From contig CAIOJL010000182.1 in NCBI GenBank assembly GCA_903858595.1, positions 1 to 41,867 of the forward strand: a stretch of DNA of 41,867 nucleotides, given 5' to 3'. Position numbers and translations under genes: made by a program. Below the pieces are notes generated by a model, which searched no databases, had not been told where the DNA came from, and saw nothing but the letters and a program-made list of their open reading frames with translations. This DNA is from an uncultured Spartobacteria bacterium (GTDB lineage Bacteria > Verrucomicrobiota > Verrucomicrobiia > Chthoniobacterales > UBA6821). Below, piece after piece: positions 1 to 8,467 of this stretch (within the stretch, counting starts at the first letter, position 1; each line of letters starts with the position of its first letter).

Positions 1-1
1 G

Positions 2-274
2 ATCAAGCTACAGCCCGCCCCTGCCGCAGCCGCCCGCAAGCCCGGTGCAGCCCCTTCGGCTACATCTGAGCCGGCTACGACATCTACAACACCTGCCAAG
101 ATTTCGGGTAAAGCCGTAGATGACGTTCCTAAAAATCTGAACCTCAGTAAGTCTACTGATGAGATTGAAGAAGAGACCGCTTCTTCGTCCGGGTTGTCGC
201 TTCCCTTGGTGATTGCAGTTGCTGTTCTTGCCCTTGTGGCATTTGGTATTCAGCTCTGGACCTTCCTGGCTTAG
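2..274 (+). CDS. C-terminal end of a membrane-anchored protein of unknown function (partial)
   Basis: An open frame enters from the left edge and ends at TAG 272-274, giving the last 90 residues. The visible part is a Pro/Ala/Thr-rich, probably disordered linker, then an acidic stretch (STDEIEEETASSSG), then one hydrophobic segment of about 20 residues (LPLVIAVAVLALVAFGIQLW) that ends four residues before the C-terminus. This looks like a tail-anchored or C-terminally anchored membrane protein. The N-terminal domain lies outside the window, so I cannot assign a function. Thioredoxin starts 31 bases downstream and may be co-transcribed. Confidence 0.7.
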   Translation: MKLQPAPAAAARKPGAAPSATSEPATTSTTPAKISGKAVDDVPKNLNLSKSTDEIEEETASSSGLSLPLVIAVAVLALVAFGIQLWTFLA

Positions 275-305
275 ACACTTTTTTACTCACCAACATCTAC
301 TTATC

Positions 306-629
306 ATGGCTTCCGAACACGTCCTTGAACTCAATGATGCAACCTTCGATCAGACCGTTGCTTCCTCGCCCGTCCTACTTGTCGACTTTTGGGCTCCTTG
401 GTGCGGACCCTGTCGTATGATTACCCCAGTCATCGAGGAACTCGGCAAGGAGCTTGCCGGCAAGGTGACCGTGTCCAAGGTCAATGTGGACGAGGCGCCT
501 GGTGTGGCGCAGACCCATCAGATCACCGCTATCCCGACGCTGATGATTTTTCGCAATGGAGTCCTCGCAGAGCGTATGACGGGTCTTTCTTCCAAGGCTG
601 CTCTTCTGGAGAAGCTCCAGGTTGCCTAA
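306..629 (+). CDS. trxA: Thioredoxin
   Basis: This is a 107-residue single-domain thioredoxin, the normal length for the family, acting as a cytoplasmic dithiol reductant. The active site WCGPC is at residues 32-36, preceded by the usual VLLVDFWAP strand, and the cis-proline loop AIPTLMIF follows near residue 74. The ORF track begins at 213, but the first 31 residues there are translated from the end of the upstream gene. The ATG at 306 gives the canonical N-terminus (MASEHVLELND). No strong Shine-Dalgarno sequence precedes it. It lies 31 bp after the upstream gene and 67 bp before the agmatine deiminase start chosen here. Confidence 0.95.
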   Translation: MASEHVLELNDATFDQTVASSPVLLVDFWAPWCGPCRMITPVIEELGKELAGKVTVSKVNVDEAPGVAQTHQITAIPTLMIFRNGVLAERMTGLSSKAALLEKLQVA

Positions 630-696
630 TTGCCCAATTGCCTAAGCCTAATTGGCAGAAGCTCCAGCTTCCCCTTTTATCTCACTATCGGTTCGA

Positions 697-1743
697 GTGA
701 CGGACTCCGCCGCAACGCCTTGTTCCTTGGGTTACTCGATGCCTGCGGAGTGGGAGAGACATGAGGCCACCTGGATTTCCTGGCCGCATGCGGATGGTCA
801 GAGCTTTCCCGAGAGTTATGACCGGGTTGTACCAACGCTTGTCAAGATGGCCTCGGTTCTTGCCGAGGCTGAAATCCTCAGAATCAATATCTCTAACTCC
901 GAACAGGAGAGTGTGCTGAGGCGACTTCTCTCGGCATTCGCTCCCATGGAGCGCATCGAGTTTCACAACAATCCGACCCATGAACCTTGGTGCCGGGACC
1001 ATGGTCCGATCTTTGTGAAACGTGCTCTGGCACCCCAGCTTGCAATCAACGACTTCGGGTATAATGCGTGGGGTAACAAGTATCCTCCCTTTGATGCTGA
1101 TGATATTGTCCCTACCCGGATCGCACGCCATTTTGGTTACCCTCTGTTCGAACCGCCATTCATCCTCGAGGGGGGATCCGTAGAGCCCAATGGAGCGGGT
1201 GCCTTACTCACCACGGAGTCGTGCCTTCTGAACCCCAACCGTAATCCCTCGATGTCCCGGGATCAGATCGAGCAGGGATTGAGGGATTATCTCGGAGTGG
1301 AGCAAATCCTCTGGCTCGGTGACGGTATTGAGGGGGATGATACCGACGGACATGTTGACGACATCACCCGCTTTGTCTCTCGTGACACTGTTATCACCGT
1401 CGTTGAGCCAAATCAGGCTGATCCCAACCACCTCCCCTTGAAGGAAAACCTCGAACGTCTTCGCGGCATGAAGCTGTCCGATGGAACTCCGCTGAAAGTT
1501 ATCGAGATGCCGATGCCCCCCCGAATCGACCGCGAGGGGATCCGCTTGCCGGCTAGTCATGCCAACTTCTACATCGCTAACGAATCCGTGCTGATGCCCT
1601 CATTCGGTGCTGATTCCGATGTGGAGGCAGTGGAGATCCTCGCGGAGCTTTTTCCTACTCGCATGATCCGGCCAATCGATTGCTGTGAGTTGATTTGGGG
1701 ACTGGGGGCGTTCCACTGCCTCACTCAACAGCAGCCCGCATAG
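697..1743 (+). CDS. aguA: Agmatine deiminase (agmatine iminohydrolase)
   Basis: Converts agmatine to N-carbamoylputrescine and ammonia in the arginine-decarboxylase route to putrescine. The porphyromonas-type peptidylarginine deiminase family signatures are present: MPAEWERHEATWISWPH at the N-terminus, EPWCRDHGPIF, ILEGGSVEPNG, DDTDGHVDDITRF, SHANFYI, and the catalytic cysteine in GAFHCLTQQQP near the C-terminus. The start is uncertain. The track uses TTG 652, which sits inside a potential hairpin (631-657). GTG 697 gives an N-terminus that matches the family length (TPCSLGYSMPAEW close to the start). ATG 739 would cut into the conserved segment. The usual partner, N-carbamoylputrescine amidase, is not in this window. 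Confidence 0.9.
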   Translation: MTDSAATPCSLGYSMPAEWERHEATWISWPHADGQSFPESYDRVVPTLVKMASVLAEAEILRINISNSEQESVLRRLLSAFAPMERIEFHNNPTHEPWCRDHGPIFVKRALAPQLAINDFGYNAWGNKYPPFDADDIVPTRIARHFGYPLFEPPFILEGGSVEPNGAGALLTTESCLLNPNRNPSMSRDQIEQGLRDYLGVEQILWLGDGIEGDDTDGHVDDITRFVSRDTVITVVEPNQADPNHLPLKENLERLRGMKLSDGTPLKVIEMPMPPRIDREGIRLPASHANFYIANESVLMPSFGADSDVEAVEILAELFPTRMIRPIDCCELIWGLGAFHCLTQQQPA

Positions 1744-1828
1744 GCCTTAGAAATCCCTTTTTGGCGAAAATGTATCGGATGGATGCTTGCAAAAGCCTGT
1801 TGGGATGTTTGTCCTATCAGACTTACTT

Positions 1829-3802
1829 ATGAATAACGCAATCCTCCAACTAGCCGCCCGCGATGCCCGCGGACTCGCCATCGACGCCGTCACCGCCTGC
1901 AAGTCCGGACATCTCGGCCTTCCCCTCGGTTCGGCTGACATCGGTGCCGTTCTCTTCGGTGAGGCACTCCAGATCGACCCCTCGTCTCCTCGCTGGATCA
2001 ACCGTGACCGGTTCATCCTCTCCGCTGGTCACGGCAGCATGTTCCTCTACGCATGGTTGCACCTTTCCGGGTTCGATCTTCCTCTCGATCAGGTGAAGAA
2101 ATTCCGCCAGCTTCACAGCATCACTCCTGGACACCCTGAGTTCCATGTGACTCCCGGAGTCGAGGCGACCACTGGTCCTCTCGGCCAGGGTGTGGCCAAT
2201 GGCGTGGGCTTCGCGATGTCCCAGAAGATGGCCGCTGCCCGCTTCAACACTCCCCAGCACACCATCTTCAACAACCATGTCGTCGTTCTCTGCGGCGATG
2301 GCTGTCTTCAGGAAGGGGTTTCGGCCGAGGCCTCATCGCTTGCCGGCCACCTGGGACTCGACAATCTCATCGTTTTCTTCGATTCCAACAACGTCACTCT
2401 CGACGCCATGCTGTATGTCAGCCAGAGCGAGGATGTCGGCACCCGCTATGCCGCCTACGGCTGGCATGTCCAGATAATCGACGGCCATAACTTGGACGAG
2501 ATCCTGGCAGCCTTCAACAAGGCCAAGTCCACCAAGGGAAAGCCGCACATGATCATCTGCAAGACGATCATCGGAAAGGGAATCCCCGAGGTCGAAGGCA
2601 CCAACAAGGCCCACGGCGAGGCAGGTGTGAAGTTCTCGGACGAGGCCCGCAAGGGACTCGGTCTTCCTGATGAGAAGTTCTTCATCGCTCCCGAGGTCAG
2701 CGCTTACTTCGCAGATCTCAAGTCGAAGCGTGCCGAGGCGCATGCCGTATGGCAGACAGAGTTCGCAGCCTGGCGCACCGCCAATACCGAACTAGCCGCC
2801 CTTCTGGATGCCGGCATTGAGCAGAAGATTCCTGACATTCTCTCTCTCATTCCTTCCTTCAAGGCCGATGAGATGATCGCCACTCGCAAGGCCGGAAGCA
2901 TCGTTCTCCAGCCGATCGCCAAGGCCATGCCTCTGCTGGTCAGCGGTAGTGCCGATCTCTTCGGTTCCACGCTCAACTATATCGAGGGAGGGGGTGACTT
3001 CACCGATCAGAACCGCGAGGGACGCAATATCCATTTCGGTATCCGCGAGCACGCCATGTGCGCAATCATGAACGGCTATGCATACGATGGCATTTTCCGT
3101 ATCGCAGGGGCTACCTTCCTGGTCTTCAGCGACTACGGTCGTCCATCCATTCGTGTGGCCGCGCTTTCCAAGCTGCCCACAACCTACATCTTTACCCACG
3201 ACTCCGTCGCCGTCGGCGAGGATGGTCCGACTCACGAGCCCGTTGAGACCGTCGCCGCACTCCGCGCGATACTAGGTTTGGATGTCATCCGTCCCGCCGA
3301 TCCTGAGGAGACCGCCGGTGCCTTCGCCGCCGCCATGGAGCACACGGATGGTCCGACGCTTCTAGCGCTCTGCCGTCAAAATCTGCCAAACCTGAGTGAG
3401 ATTCCTGTCGATGTCCGTCGCCAGGGTGTCTTCAAGGGGGGGTACATTGCCCGCAAGGAGACCTCGGCCCTGGAGGTCATCATTCTTGCCTCAGGCAGTG
3501 AACTGAATGTCGCCATGGATGCCGCCAAGACTCTCGGTGCCGGTGCCCGTGTTGTCTCCATGCCGTGCATGGAGCGTTTCGAGCGTCAGGATGCGGCTTA
3601 CCGCGAGGAGGTCCTCCCTACCTCGTGCCGCAAGCGTGTCTCAATCGAGGCCGGCATCTCCGATCCTTGGTTCTGCTATGTCGGTTTGGATGGGAAGACT
3701 GTGGCAATCGACCGTTTCGGTCTCAGCGCCCCCGGTGGCACCGTCCTCAAGGAACTCGGAATGACCGCGGAGAACGTAGTCAAGACTGCCCAGTCTCTCT
3801 AA
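1829..3802 (+). CDS. tkt: Transketolase
   Basis: A 657-residue single-chain transketolase of the pentose phosphate/Calvin pathways, transferring two-carbon ketol units with thiamine diphosphate. The N-terminal ThDP-binding domain shows the substrate loop [19 protein letters not shown] and the metal/ThDP motif GDGCLQEG ending in DSNN. The middle pyrimidine-binding domain has [14 protein letters not shown] and [15 protein letters not shown], and a C-terminal transketolase domain follows. The track starts at TTG 1787. ATG 1829 is better because [21 protein letters not shown] aligns with family N-termini. Both halves are fused in the usual bacterial way. A strong terminator follows 16 bp after the stop, so the gene ends a transcription unit. 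Confidence 0.96.
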   Translation: MNNAILQLAARDARGLAIDAVTACKSGHLGLPLGSADIGAVLFGEALQIDPSSPRWINRDRFILSAGHGSMFLYAWLHLSGFDLPLDQVKKFRQLHSITPGHPEFHVTPGVEATTGPLGQGVANGVGFAMSQKMAAARFNTPQHTIFNNHVVVLCGDGCLQEGVSAEASSLAGHLGLDNLIVFFDSNNVTLDAMLYVSQSEDVGTRYAAYGWHVQIIDGHNLDEILAAFNKAKSTKGKPHMIICKTIIGKGIPEVEGTNKAHGEAGVKFSDEARKGLGLPDEKFFIAPEVSAYFADLKSKRAEAHAVWQTEFAAWRTANTELAALLDAGIEQKIPDILSLIPSFKADEMIATRKAGSIVLQPIAKAMPLLVSGSADLFGSTLNYIEGGGDFTDQNREGRNIHFGIREHAMCAIMNGYAYDGIFRIAGATFLVFSDYGRPSIRVAALSKLPTTYIFTHDSVAVGEDGPTHEPVETVAALRAILGLDVIRPADPEETAGAFAAAMEHTDGPTLLALCRQNLPNLSEIPVDVRRQGVFKGGYIARKETSALEVIILASGSELNVAMDAAKTLGAGARVVSMPCMERFERQDAAYREEVLPTSCRKRVSIEAGISDPWFCYVGLDGKTVAIDRFGLSAPGGTVLKELGMTAENVVKTAQSL

Positions 3803-3818
3803 GGAACTTCTTTCAGAT

Positions 3819-3850
3819 AGCCCCACCGGAGTGATCCGTTGGGGCTTTTT
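3819..3850 (+). terminator. Rho-independent terminator after tkt
   Basis: The 7-bp stem AGCCCCA/TGGGGCT continues through one C/T mismatch into a 4-bp inner stem CGGA/TCCG capped by a GTGA loop, and is followed directly by five T. It lies 16 bp after the tkt stop and before the permease start, which gives it a clear job in separating the two units. Confidence 0.9.
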
Positions 3851-3897
3851 GCTTTTCAACAGGGTGACTTTCTTCGTTTCGTCGGTATAGTTTTTCC

Positions 3898-4830
3898 GTG
3901 ACCCTTTTCACGGCTTGGTTCCACTTTAGTTTTTCGGATTTCCAGTATGCCTTCCTCAGCATCCTTTTGGAGGGGCTTCCCTTCCTCTTGGGAGGGGCGA
4001 TTCTCTCGGGTCTCTTGGAGGAGTTTCTGCCCCAGTCGTTCATGACCCGCCTTCTGCCGAAGAACCCTCGTACAGCCATCATTGTCAGCGGACTGCTCGG
4101 GGTGATCTTTCCGGTCTGTGAATGCGGCATCGTTCCGGTTGTGAGGCGTCTGTTGAAGAAAGGGCTTCCTGTCTCCTGCGGCATCACCTACATGCTTGCC
4201 GCCCCGATCGTGAATCCTCTGGTCATTCTGAGTACTCTTGCCGCATTTCGCGGACAGGGGGCATGGGAGATGACCATCCTTCGTTTTGGCCTGGGGCTTA
4301 CGGTGGCCATCGTGGCGGGATGGATCGTGAGTTACGTTGCCCCCTTCTCGATCTTGCGACCCGGTCTGCTTGCTCCAGAGAATGACCATAAGCACAATCA
4401 CAGCGGATCTGGCGGAATGGTCGACCGCCTGCGGAATGCCGCTTCCGTGGCCACACGTGATTTCCTCGATGTCGCCGTCTACTTCGTGATCGGTGCCGCC
4501 GCCGCCTCGCTCTTCAGTACCGCAGTGAATCAGGAGATCATCCTACCCCTCGCGGCGAATCCCCCGCTGGCCATCGTCTCCCTCATGGGACTGGCCTCCA
4601 TCCTCTCGGTCTGCAGCACGACAGATGCCTTCATCGCGTCGACGCTCACCACTTTCCCGATGGCCGCGAAGCTCGCATTCCTCGTCTTCGGTCCGATGCT
4701 CGATTTCAAGTTGCTCTTCCTTTACGGGGCGGCCTTCTCCAAGCGCTTTATTCTCTCGCTGGCACTCGGTCTTTTCGTGGTGATCGGACTTCTCTGCTGG
4801 AGGCTCTCTGCTCTGAATCTCGCATGGTGA
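3898..4830 (+). CDS. Membrane permease of the DUF318/ArsP_1 family
   Basis: A 310-residue polytopic membrane protein with about eight hydrophobic segments in two related halves. The hallmark is FPVCECGIVPVVRRL at residues 71-85, followed by GLPVSCGITYMLAAPIVNPLV, typical of the PF03773 permease family (YraQ/YcgR/ArsP type). Known members include ArsP, which exports trivalent organoarsenicals; the substrate of most others is unknown. A cytoplasmic loop near residue 160 is His-rich (NDHKHNHSGSG), hinting at metal binding. Start GTG 3898 is the most upstream reasonable choice; no clear ribosome binding site is seen. It is followed 7 bp later by a TIGR03943-family gene, a pairing known from other bacteria, so the two probably form one transporter. 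Confidence 0.85.
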   Translation: MTLFTAWFHFSFSDFQYAFLSILLEGLPFLLGGAILSGLLEEFLPQSFMTRLLPKNPRTAIIVSGLLGVIFPVCECGIVPVVRRLLKKGLPVSCGITYMLAAPIVNPLVILSTLAAFRGQGAWEMTILRFGLGLTVAIVAGWIVSYVAPFSILRPGLLAPENDHKHNHSGSGGMVDRLRNAASVATRDFLDVAVYFVIGAAAASLFSTAVNQEIILPLAANPPLAIVSLMGLASILSVCSTTDAFIASTLTTFPMAAKLAFLVFGPMLDFKLLFLYGAAFSKRFILSLALGLFVVIGLLCWRLSALNLAW

Positions 4831-4837
4831 CCGAATC

Positions 4838-5800
4838 ATGAAGAACTCCTCTTTCCTTCAAGGTCTTCGTGACTCCCTGATGCTCCTCCTCTGGGGAGGG
4901 TTCGTTCTCTGGCTTTCCTTTGCAGGGCAACTTGCCACCTACCTGCATCCTTCCCTCCAGAACTACACCACGGCAGCGGGCGTGGTCTTCCTAGTGCTCG
5001 CTTTCTTTGGATTCCGTTCACTCTTCACGCATCCGTTGCTGCACGAGCATCATGAACACCACGGGCACCACGAACGCTGTGGTAATCATCAGGGTCATGA
5101 TCATGCTGAGCAAGCCAAGGAACATCAGCACCACGGAACGGTTGATGAGATGGGAGCCATGCTCTTCAAGACCATCCTGCTACTTCTCCCGCTAGCCATC
5201 ATTGTTTCTGGCAAGGCGACTGCCTACTCGATCACCACGATTCAGATTAGGGGAGTCGTTGATAATATCAACAAGCTACCCTCGGCAAAAGCTGGAGCAG
5301 CAGCGGCGGCATCGGCTGCCTCTTCCGCGAAATCCACGACATCTTTCACCCCCTTCGCCATAACTGTTGCGACGAATGATGCTACGACCTCTGCACCTCA
5401 ATCATCCCCTTCATCGCATTCTTCTTCACCGGCTGCTTCCTGTGGCCCGATGCCGCTTCAGGTCATCGACATGCTCTATGCTGTCCAGATGCCCTCCTAC
5501 CGTGGGGAGTTCGAGGGCAAGGAGGTGGAACTGATCGGTCAATATATACCATTGACGACAGGCAATCCGAAGGGGGACCGCTTCCAGGCCATCCGGATGT
5601 TTATCACCTGCTGCGCCGCAGATGCCAAGCCGGTCGGAGTCACCGTTCAGTACCCGAAGCCTCTCAAGGTCTCAGAGATGGGTTGGGTGAAAATCACAGG
5701 CAAGCCTACCTTCCCTATGGAGGGTGGTCACCGCATGGCTGTGCTTGAAGCAACTAAGGTCGAGGAATGTCCCGCTCCATCAGAACCCTTTGTCTACTAG
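4838..5800 (+). CDS. TIGR03943/DUF1980-family membrane protein with His-rich metal-binding loop
   Basis: A 320-residue protein. Two transmembrane segments lie at about residues 14-30 and 45-63. A His-rich loop (residues 65-99, 14 His and one Cys) follows, then a third transmembrane segment (108-124), an Ala/Ser/Thr low-complexity linker (149-200), and a conserved C-terminal domain with MFITCCAADAKPVGV (adjacent cysteines 258-259). This is the layout of the YcgQ-type TIGR03943 family, which is encoded next to DUF318 permeases. It lies 7 bp after that permease and is surely in the same operon. The histidines suggest handling of a divalent metal, but the substrate is not known. The Ala/Ser linker looks longer than usual, which is an impression only. 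Confidence 0.82.
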   Translation: MKNSSFLQGLRDSLMLLLWGGFVLWLSFAGQLATYLHPSLQNYTTAAGVVFLVLAFFGFRSLFTHPLLHEHHEHHGHHERCGNHQGHDHAEQAKEHQHHGTVDEMGAMLFKTILLLLPLAIIVSGKATAYSITTIQIRGVVDNINKLPSAKAGAAAAASAASSAKSTTSFTPFAITVATNDATTSAPQSSPSSHSSSPAASCGPMPLQVIDMLYAVQMPSYRGEFEGKEVELIGQYIPLTTGNPKGDRFQAIRMFITCCAADAKPVGVTVQYPKPLKVSEMGWVKITGKPTFPMEGGHRMAVLEATKVEECPAPSEPFVY

Positions 5801-5895
5801 CACTCATCGCCTCTTTCCCGCTTCGTGCTCAGGAAGGAACGCGGGTTGATGCGTGGAAAAGTGCCCGGGCGGAACTAAGATTTCCCGAAAGATAA
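5767..5895 (+). CDS. Possible 42-residue secreted peptide (small ORF, doubtful)
   Basis: An ATG ORF overlaps the last 34 bases of the upstream gene in another frame. It encodes 42 residues: a positively charged start (MSRSIR), a hydrophobic core (TLCLLALIASFPL) and a signal-peptidase-like LRAQE site, then about 20 charged residues. The layout is that of a signal peptide on a very short mature peptide. GAGG is present but only 1-2 bases before the ATG, too close for a normal Shine-Dalgarno site. It could be a real small secreted protein, the decayed start of a longer gene, or chance. It is too short for the ORF track. Confidence 0.25.
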   Translation: MSRSIRTLCLLALIASFPLRAQEGTRVDAWKSARAELRFPER

Positions 5896-5907
5896 TAGAC
5901 TTATTGA

Positions 5908-5913
5908 TATAAT
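5908..5913 (+). promoter_or_regulatory. Candidate -10 element upstream of rpoN
   Basis: A perfect TATAAT lies 59 bp before the rpoN start in an AT-rich gap. No good -35 hexamer sits 16-18 bp upstream, so this is a weak prediction of the rpoN/mrp promoter. Confidence 0.3.
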
Positions 5914-5971
5914 TCTCAAGATGGCCCGAAAGTTGCTTCCCTAATTCCGTGTGTTACTTTTTAATTAGTAA

Positions 5972-7390
5972 ATGCTAGGCATGGAACTCGTCGCGGGGGT
6001 TGCCCAACAGCAAGTGCTTTCCCCGCAAATGCAGCAGAGTCTCCAACTGCTGCAGACTCCTGTAGCAGAGCTCCGTCAGATGATTGCCGCTGAGTTGGCC
6101 AACAATCCCGTACTCGAGGAGGAGGACCTTCGAGGGGGGGCAGCTGATTTCGATGAGGATTTCCTAGAAAATGAGAAGAGGGACGGCAGTGGGACCAATA
6201 ATGAATTTTCACTACAGGATGAGTGGCGCGATTACCTGCCTCAGGCTTCAGCGCGACCTGCCTATTCCACAGAGGATGAGGAGCGCCGGAGGTTTCTTTT
6301 TGAATCGCAAGTCTCAAGGCCGACGCTCAGGAACCTAGTGATTGATCAGGCGGCTGGTTTTCCCTCCGAAGAACTGCCCCTTGTCGAACTCATTGCCGGA
6401 AGCCTGGATGAGGATGGCTATTTAAGAATATCCGTTGCTGATCTGGCTTTAGCAACCGGAGTTTCCGAGGCACCAATGGAAGCTGTATTGAGAAAAGTCC
6501 GTGAATTTGAGCCTCCGGGAGTGGCTGCCGCCGATCTCGCAGATTGTCTTCTCCTGCAGCTCTCAAGAAAAGGTGAGAAAAATGGCCTTGCCGCTAGGAT
6601 GCTCAGCCATCATCTCCCCCAGTTGGCCCGTCATCGCTATGACGAGATCGCTCGTGATCTTCGTGTTCCCCTAGCTGATGTCACGGCCGCCGCGCAACAC
6701 ATCGCAACGCTGGAGCCAAAACCTGGGCGTCCCTTTGCATTAACTGATGAGCAGGGTGTCATTCCTGATCTGATCGTCATTCCCAAGAATGCTGGGGGTG
6801 ACGAAGAGGGGTTCTCGGTTCGTCTTAACGAAGATGAATTTCCCCGTCTTAAGATCAGCAACGATTACAAGGAGTTGCTGGTAGAACGAGGGCAGAACGA
6901 GGAACTGATGCTGTACCTTCGCGAGAAGATCAAGGGCGCACGGTTTTTTCTACGTAGTCTCCAGCAGCGTCAGCAAACCCTGCTTGTAATCGGGAACCAG
7001 ATCGTTTTGCGGCAGGAAGAGTTTTTCCGCAAGGGGGCCTCGGCCCTCAAGCCCCTCATCATGGCTCAGATCGCCGATGCCGTTGGTCTGCATGTCACCA
7101 CGGTCAGTCGTGCTGTCTCTGGAAAATACATGGATACACCCCAGGGACTGCTCGAGATGAGATATTTCTTCACCCCGGGATTTCAGAACTCCGACGGAAC
7201 CGCGGTCAGTAATGAAATGGTAAAAGGGGTAATACGCGAAATGGTGGACAAGGAATCCCCCAGCGCCACGCTGAGCGATCAGGAAATTGTTGAGGAATTG
7301 CAAGAGAGGGGTCTGAAGATCGCCCGCAGAACAATTGCCAAGTACCGGGAGCAACTTGGGATTTTACCGAGCCATTTGAGGAAAAACTGA
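5972..7390 (+). CDS. rpoN: RNA polymerase sigma-54 factor
   Basis: A 472-residue sigma-54. Region I at the N-terminus is Gln/Leu-rich (QQQVLSPQMQQSLQLLQTPVAELRQMI). An acidic region II follows, then the core-binding domain (ANNPVLEEED through DEDGYLR and EPPGVAA), the helix-turn-helix HVTTVSRAVSGKYM, and the diagnostic RpoN box ARRTIAKYRE at about residues 451-460. The length is normal. It directs transcription from -24/-12 promoters with AAA+ enhancer-binding proteins, none of which lies in this window. ATG 5972 is used; a second ATG at 5981 is possible. The gene lies 14 bp upstream of the mrp-like gene, so the two may be co-transcribed, which is not the usual rpoN neighbourhood (lptB, hpf). 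Confidence 0.95.
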   Translation: MLGMELVAGVAQQQVLSPQMQQSLQLLQTPVAELRQMIAAELANNPVLEEEDLRGGAADFDEDFLENEKRDGSGTNNEFSLQDEWRDYLPQASARPAYSTEDEERRRFLFESQVSRPTLRNLVIDQAAGFPSEELPLVELIAGSLDEDGYLRISVADLALATGVSEAPMEAVLRKVREFEPPGVAAADLADCLLLQLSRKGEKNGLAARMLSHHLPQLARHRYDEIARDLRVPLADVTAAAQHIATLEPKPGRPFALTDEQGVIPDLIVIPKNAGGDEEGFSVRLNEDEFPRLKISNDYKELLVERGQNEELMLYLREKIKGARFFLRSLQQRQQTLLVIGNQIVLRQEEFFRKGASALKPLIMAQIADAVGLHVTTVSRAVSGKYMDTPQGLLEMRYFFTPGFQNSDGTAVSNEMVKGVIREMVDKESPSATLSDQEIVEELQERGLKIARRTIAKYREQLGILPSHLRKN

Positions 7391-7404
7391 TAACTCTGGA
7401 AGAT

Positions 7405-8451
7405 ATGACGCAATCCGCCATCTCCGAACAGTCGGTCAGGGAAATCCTTTCCACTATTTCCTATCCAGGCTTTACCCGCGATATCGTTTCCTTCGGTGTG
7501 GTGAGAGGAATCACGATGGGGAATGAGATTACCATCCAGATGGTTCTCTCCACGAATGACACCGGTGTGGCTTCGGAGTTAAGGAACCGCGCGACTCAAG
7601 CGCTCGGCGCTTCGTTTCCAGGGATTCCCGTCAAGGTTCTGCTCGATGTTCAGACGCCGATCCAATCCTCGGGGCAGGGGCCAGTTCCTATTCCAGGAAT
7701 CCGCCATGTGATTGCGGTAGCCAGTGGAAAAGGTGGGGTCGGCAAATCGACGATCTCCGTGAATCTCGCTGCAGCCTTAGCCTTAAAAGGGCTCAAGGTT
7801 GGGCTCTGTGACTGCGATCTCTATGGCCCGAGTATCGCACTCATGTGCGGTGCCCGGGAGCGTCCGTCTGCCGATGAGCAGGGAATGATCATTCCTCCTA
7901 AACATCATGGAATGAAAATCATGTCGATGGGGCTTCTGCTAGAACAGGATTCTCCAGCAATCCTGCGAGGTCCCATGGTGACGCGTTACACGCAGCAATT
8001 CCTAAGGAATGTCGTTTGGGGAGAACTCGATGTGCTCATCCTCGATTTGCCCCCGGGAACGGGTGATATTCAGTTGACCATCGTCCAGACGATCCCCTTG
8101 AGCGGTGCCGTGATCGTCACAACGCCTCAGGAGGTCGCGGTTATTGATGCGCGCAAGGCGGTCTCCATGTTTCAGAAAACAAATGTCCCGATCCTGGGTA
8201 TTCTTGAAAACATGGCCTATTTCGTGGTGCCGGGTGACACGACACGTCACGAGATTTTCGGCAGCGGCGGCGGTATTGGAGAGGCAACCAGGCTAGGGGT
8301 TCCATTTCTCGGTTCGCTTCCCCTGGACCCCGAACTGAGGGTAGCATCTGACAGCGGGGTTCCGTTAATGCTATCGCATCCCGAACTTCCCGTTTCCAGC
8401 TTGATTCAGATAGCTACAGAATCCCTCTTGCCGTTGCTTCAAAGACCGTGA
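7405..8451 (+). CDS. mrp: Mrp/ApbC-family P-loop ATPase (Fe-S cluster carrier type) lacking the CxxC
   Basis: A 348-residue protein with an N-terminal MIP18/DUF59-type domain (about 1-85), a linker, and a ParA/MinD-like ATPase with deviant Walker A SGKGGVGKST (107-116), the DCDLYGPS motif and LILDLPPGTGD. The family usually carries [4Fe-4S] clusters on a dimer-interface CxxC located after ENM-x-x-F. Here residues 269-290 read ENMAYFVVPGDTTRHEIFGSGG, with VPGD at the expected CxxC, so the cluster ligands are absent. The other cysteines (GLCDCDLYG and LMCGA) are in the ATPase core. It may act as an Fe-S or other cofactor factor by a different mode. It ends 16 bp from the convergent glk stop. 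Confidence 0.9.
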   Translation: MTQSAISEQSVREILSTISYPGFTRDIVSFGVVRGITMGNEITIQMVLSTNDTGVASELRNRATQALGASFPGIPVKVLLDVQTPIQSSGQGPVPIPGIRHVIAVASGKGGVGKSTISVNLAAALALKGLKVGLCDCDLYGPSIALMCGARERPSADEQGMIIPPKHHGMKIMSMGLLLEQDSPAILRGPMVTRYTQQFLRNVVWGELDVLILDLPPGTGDIQLTIVQTIPLSGAVIVTTPQEVAVIDARKAVSMFQKTNVPILGILENMAYFVVPGDTTRHEIFGSGGGIGEATRLGVPFLGSLPLDPELRVASDSGVPLMLSHPELPVSSLIQIATESLLPLLQRP

Positions 8452-8467
8452 GAGTCGTCTGAAAAAT

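Noticed and set aside
213-305. N-terminal extension of thioredoxin (31 residues)
   Set aside because: It is the shifted reading of the upstream gene's end; thioredoxin homology begins at ATG 306.
685-1131. 148-residue minus-strand ORF
   Set aside because: Shadow of the agmatine deiminase gene; no recognisable protein features.
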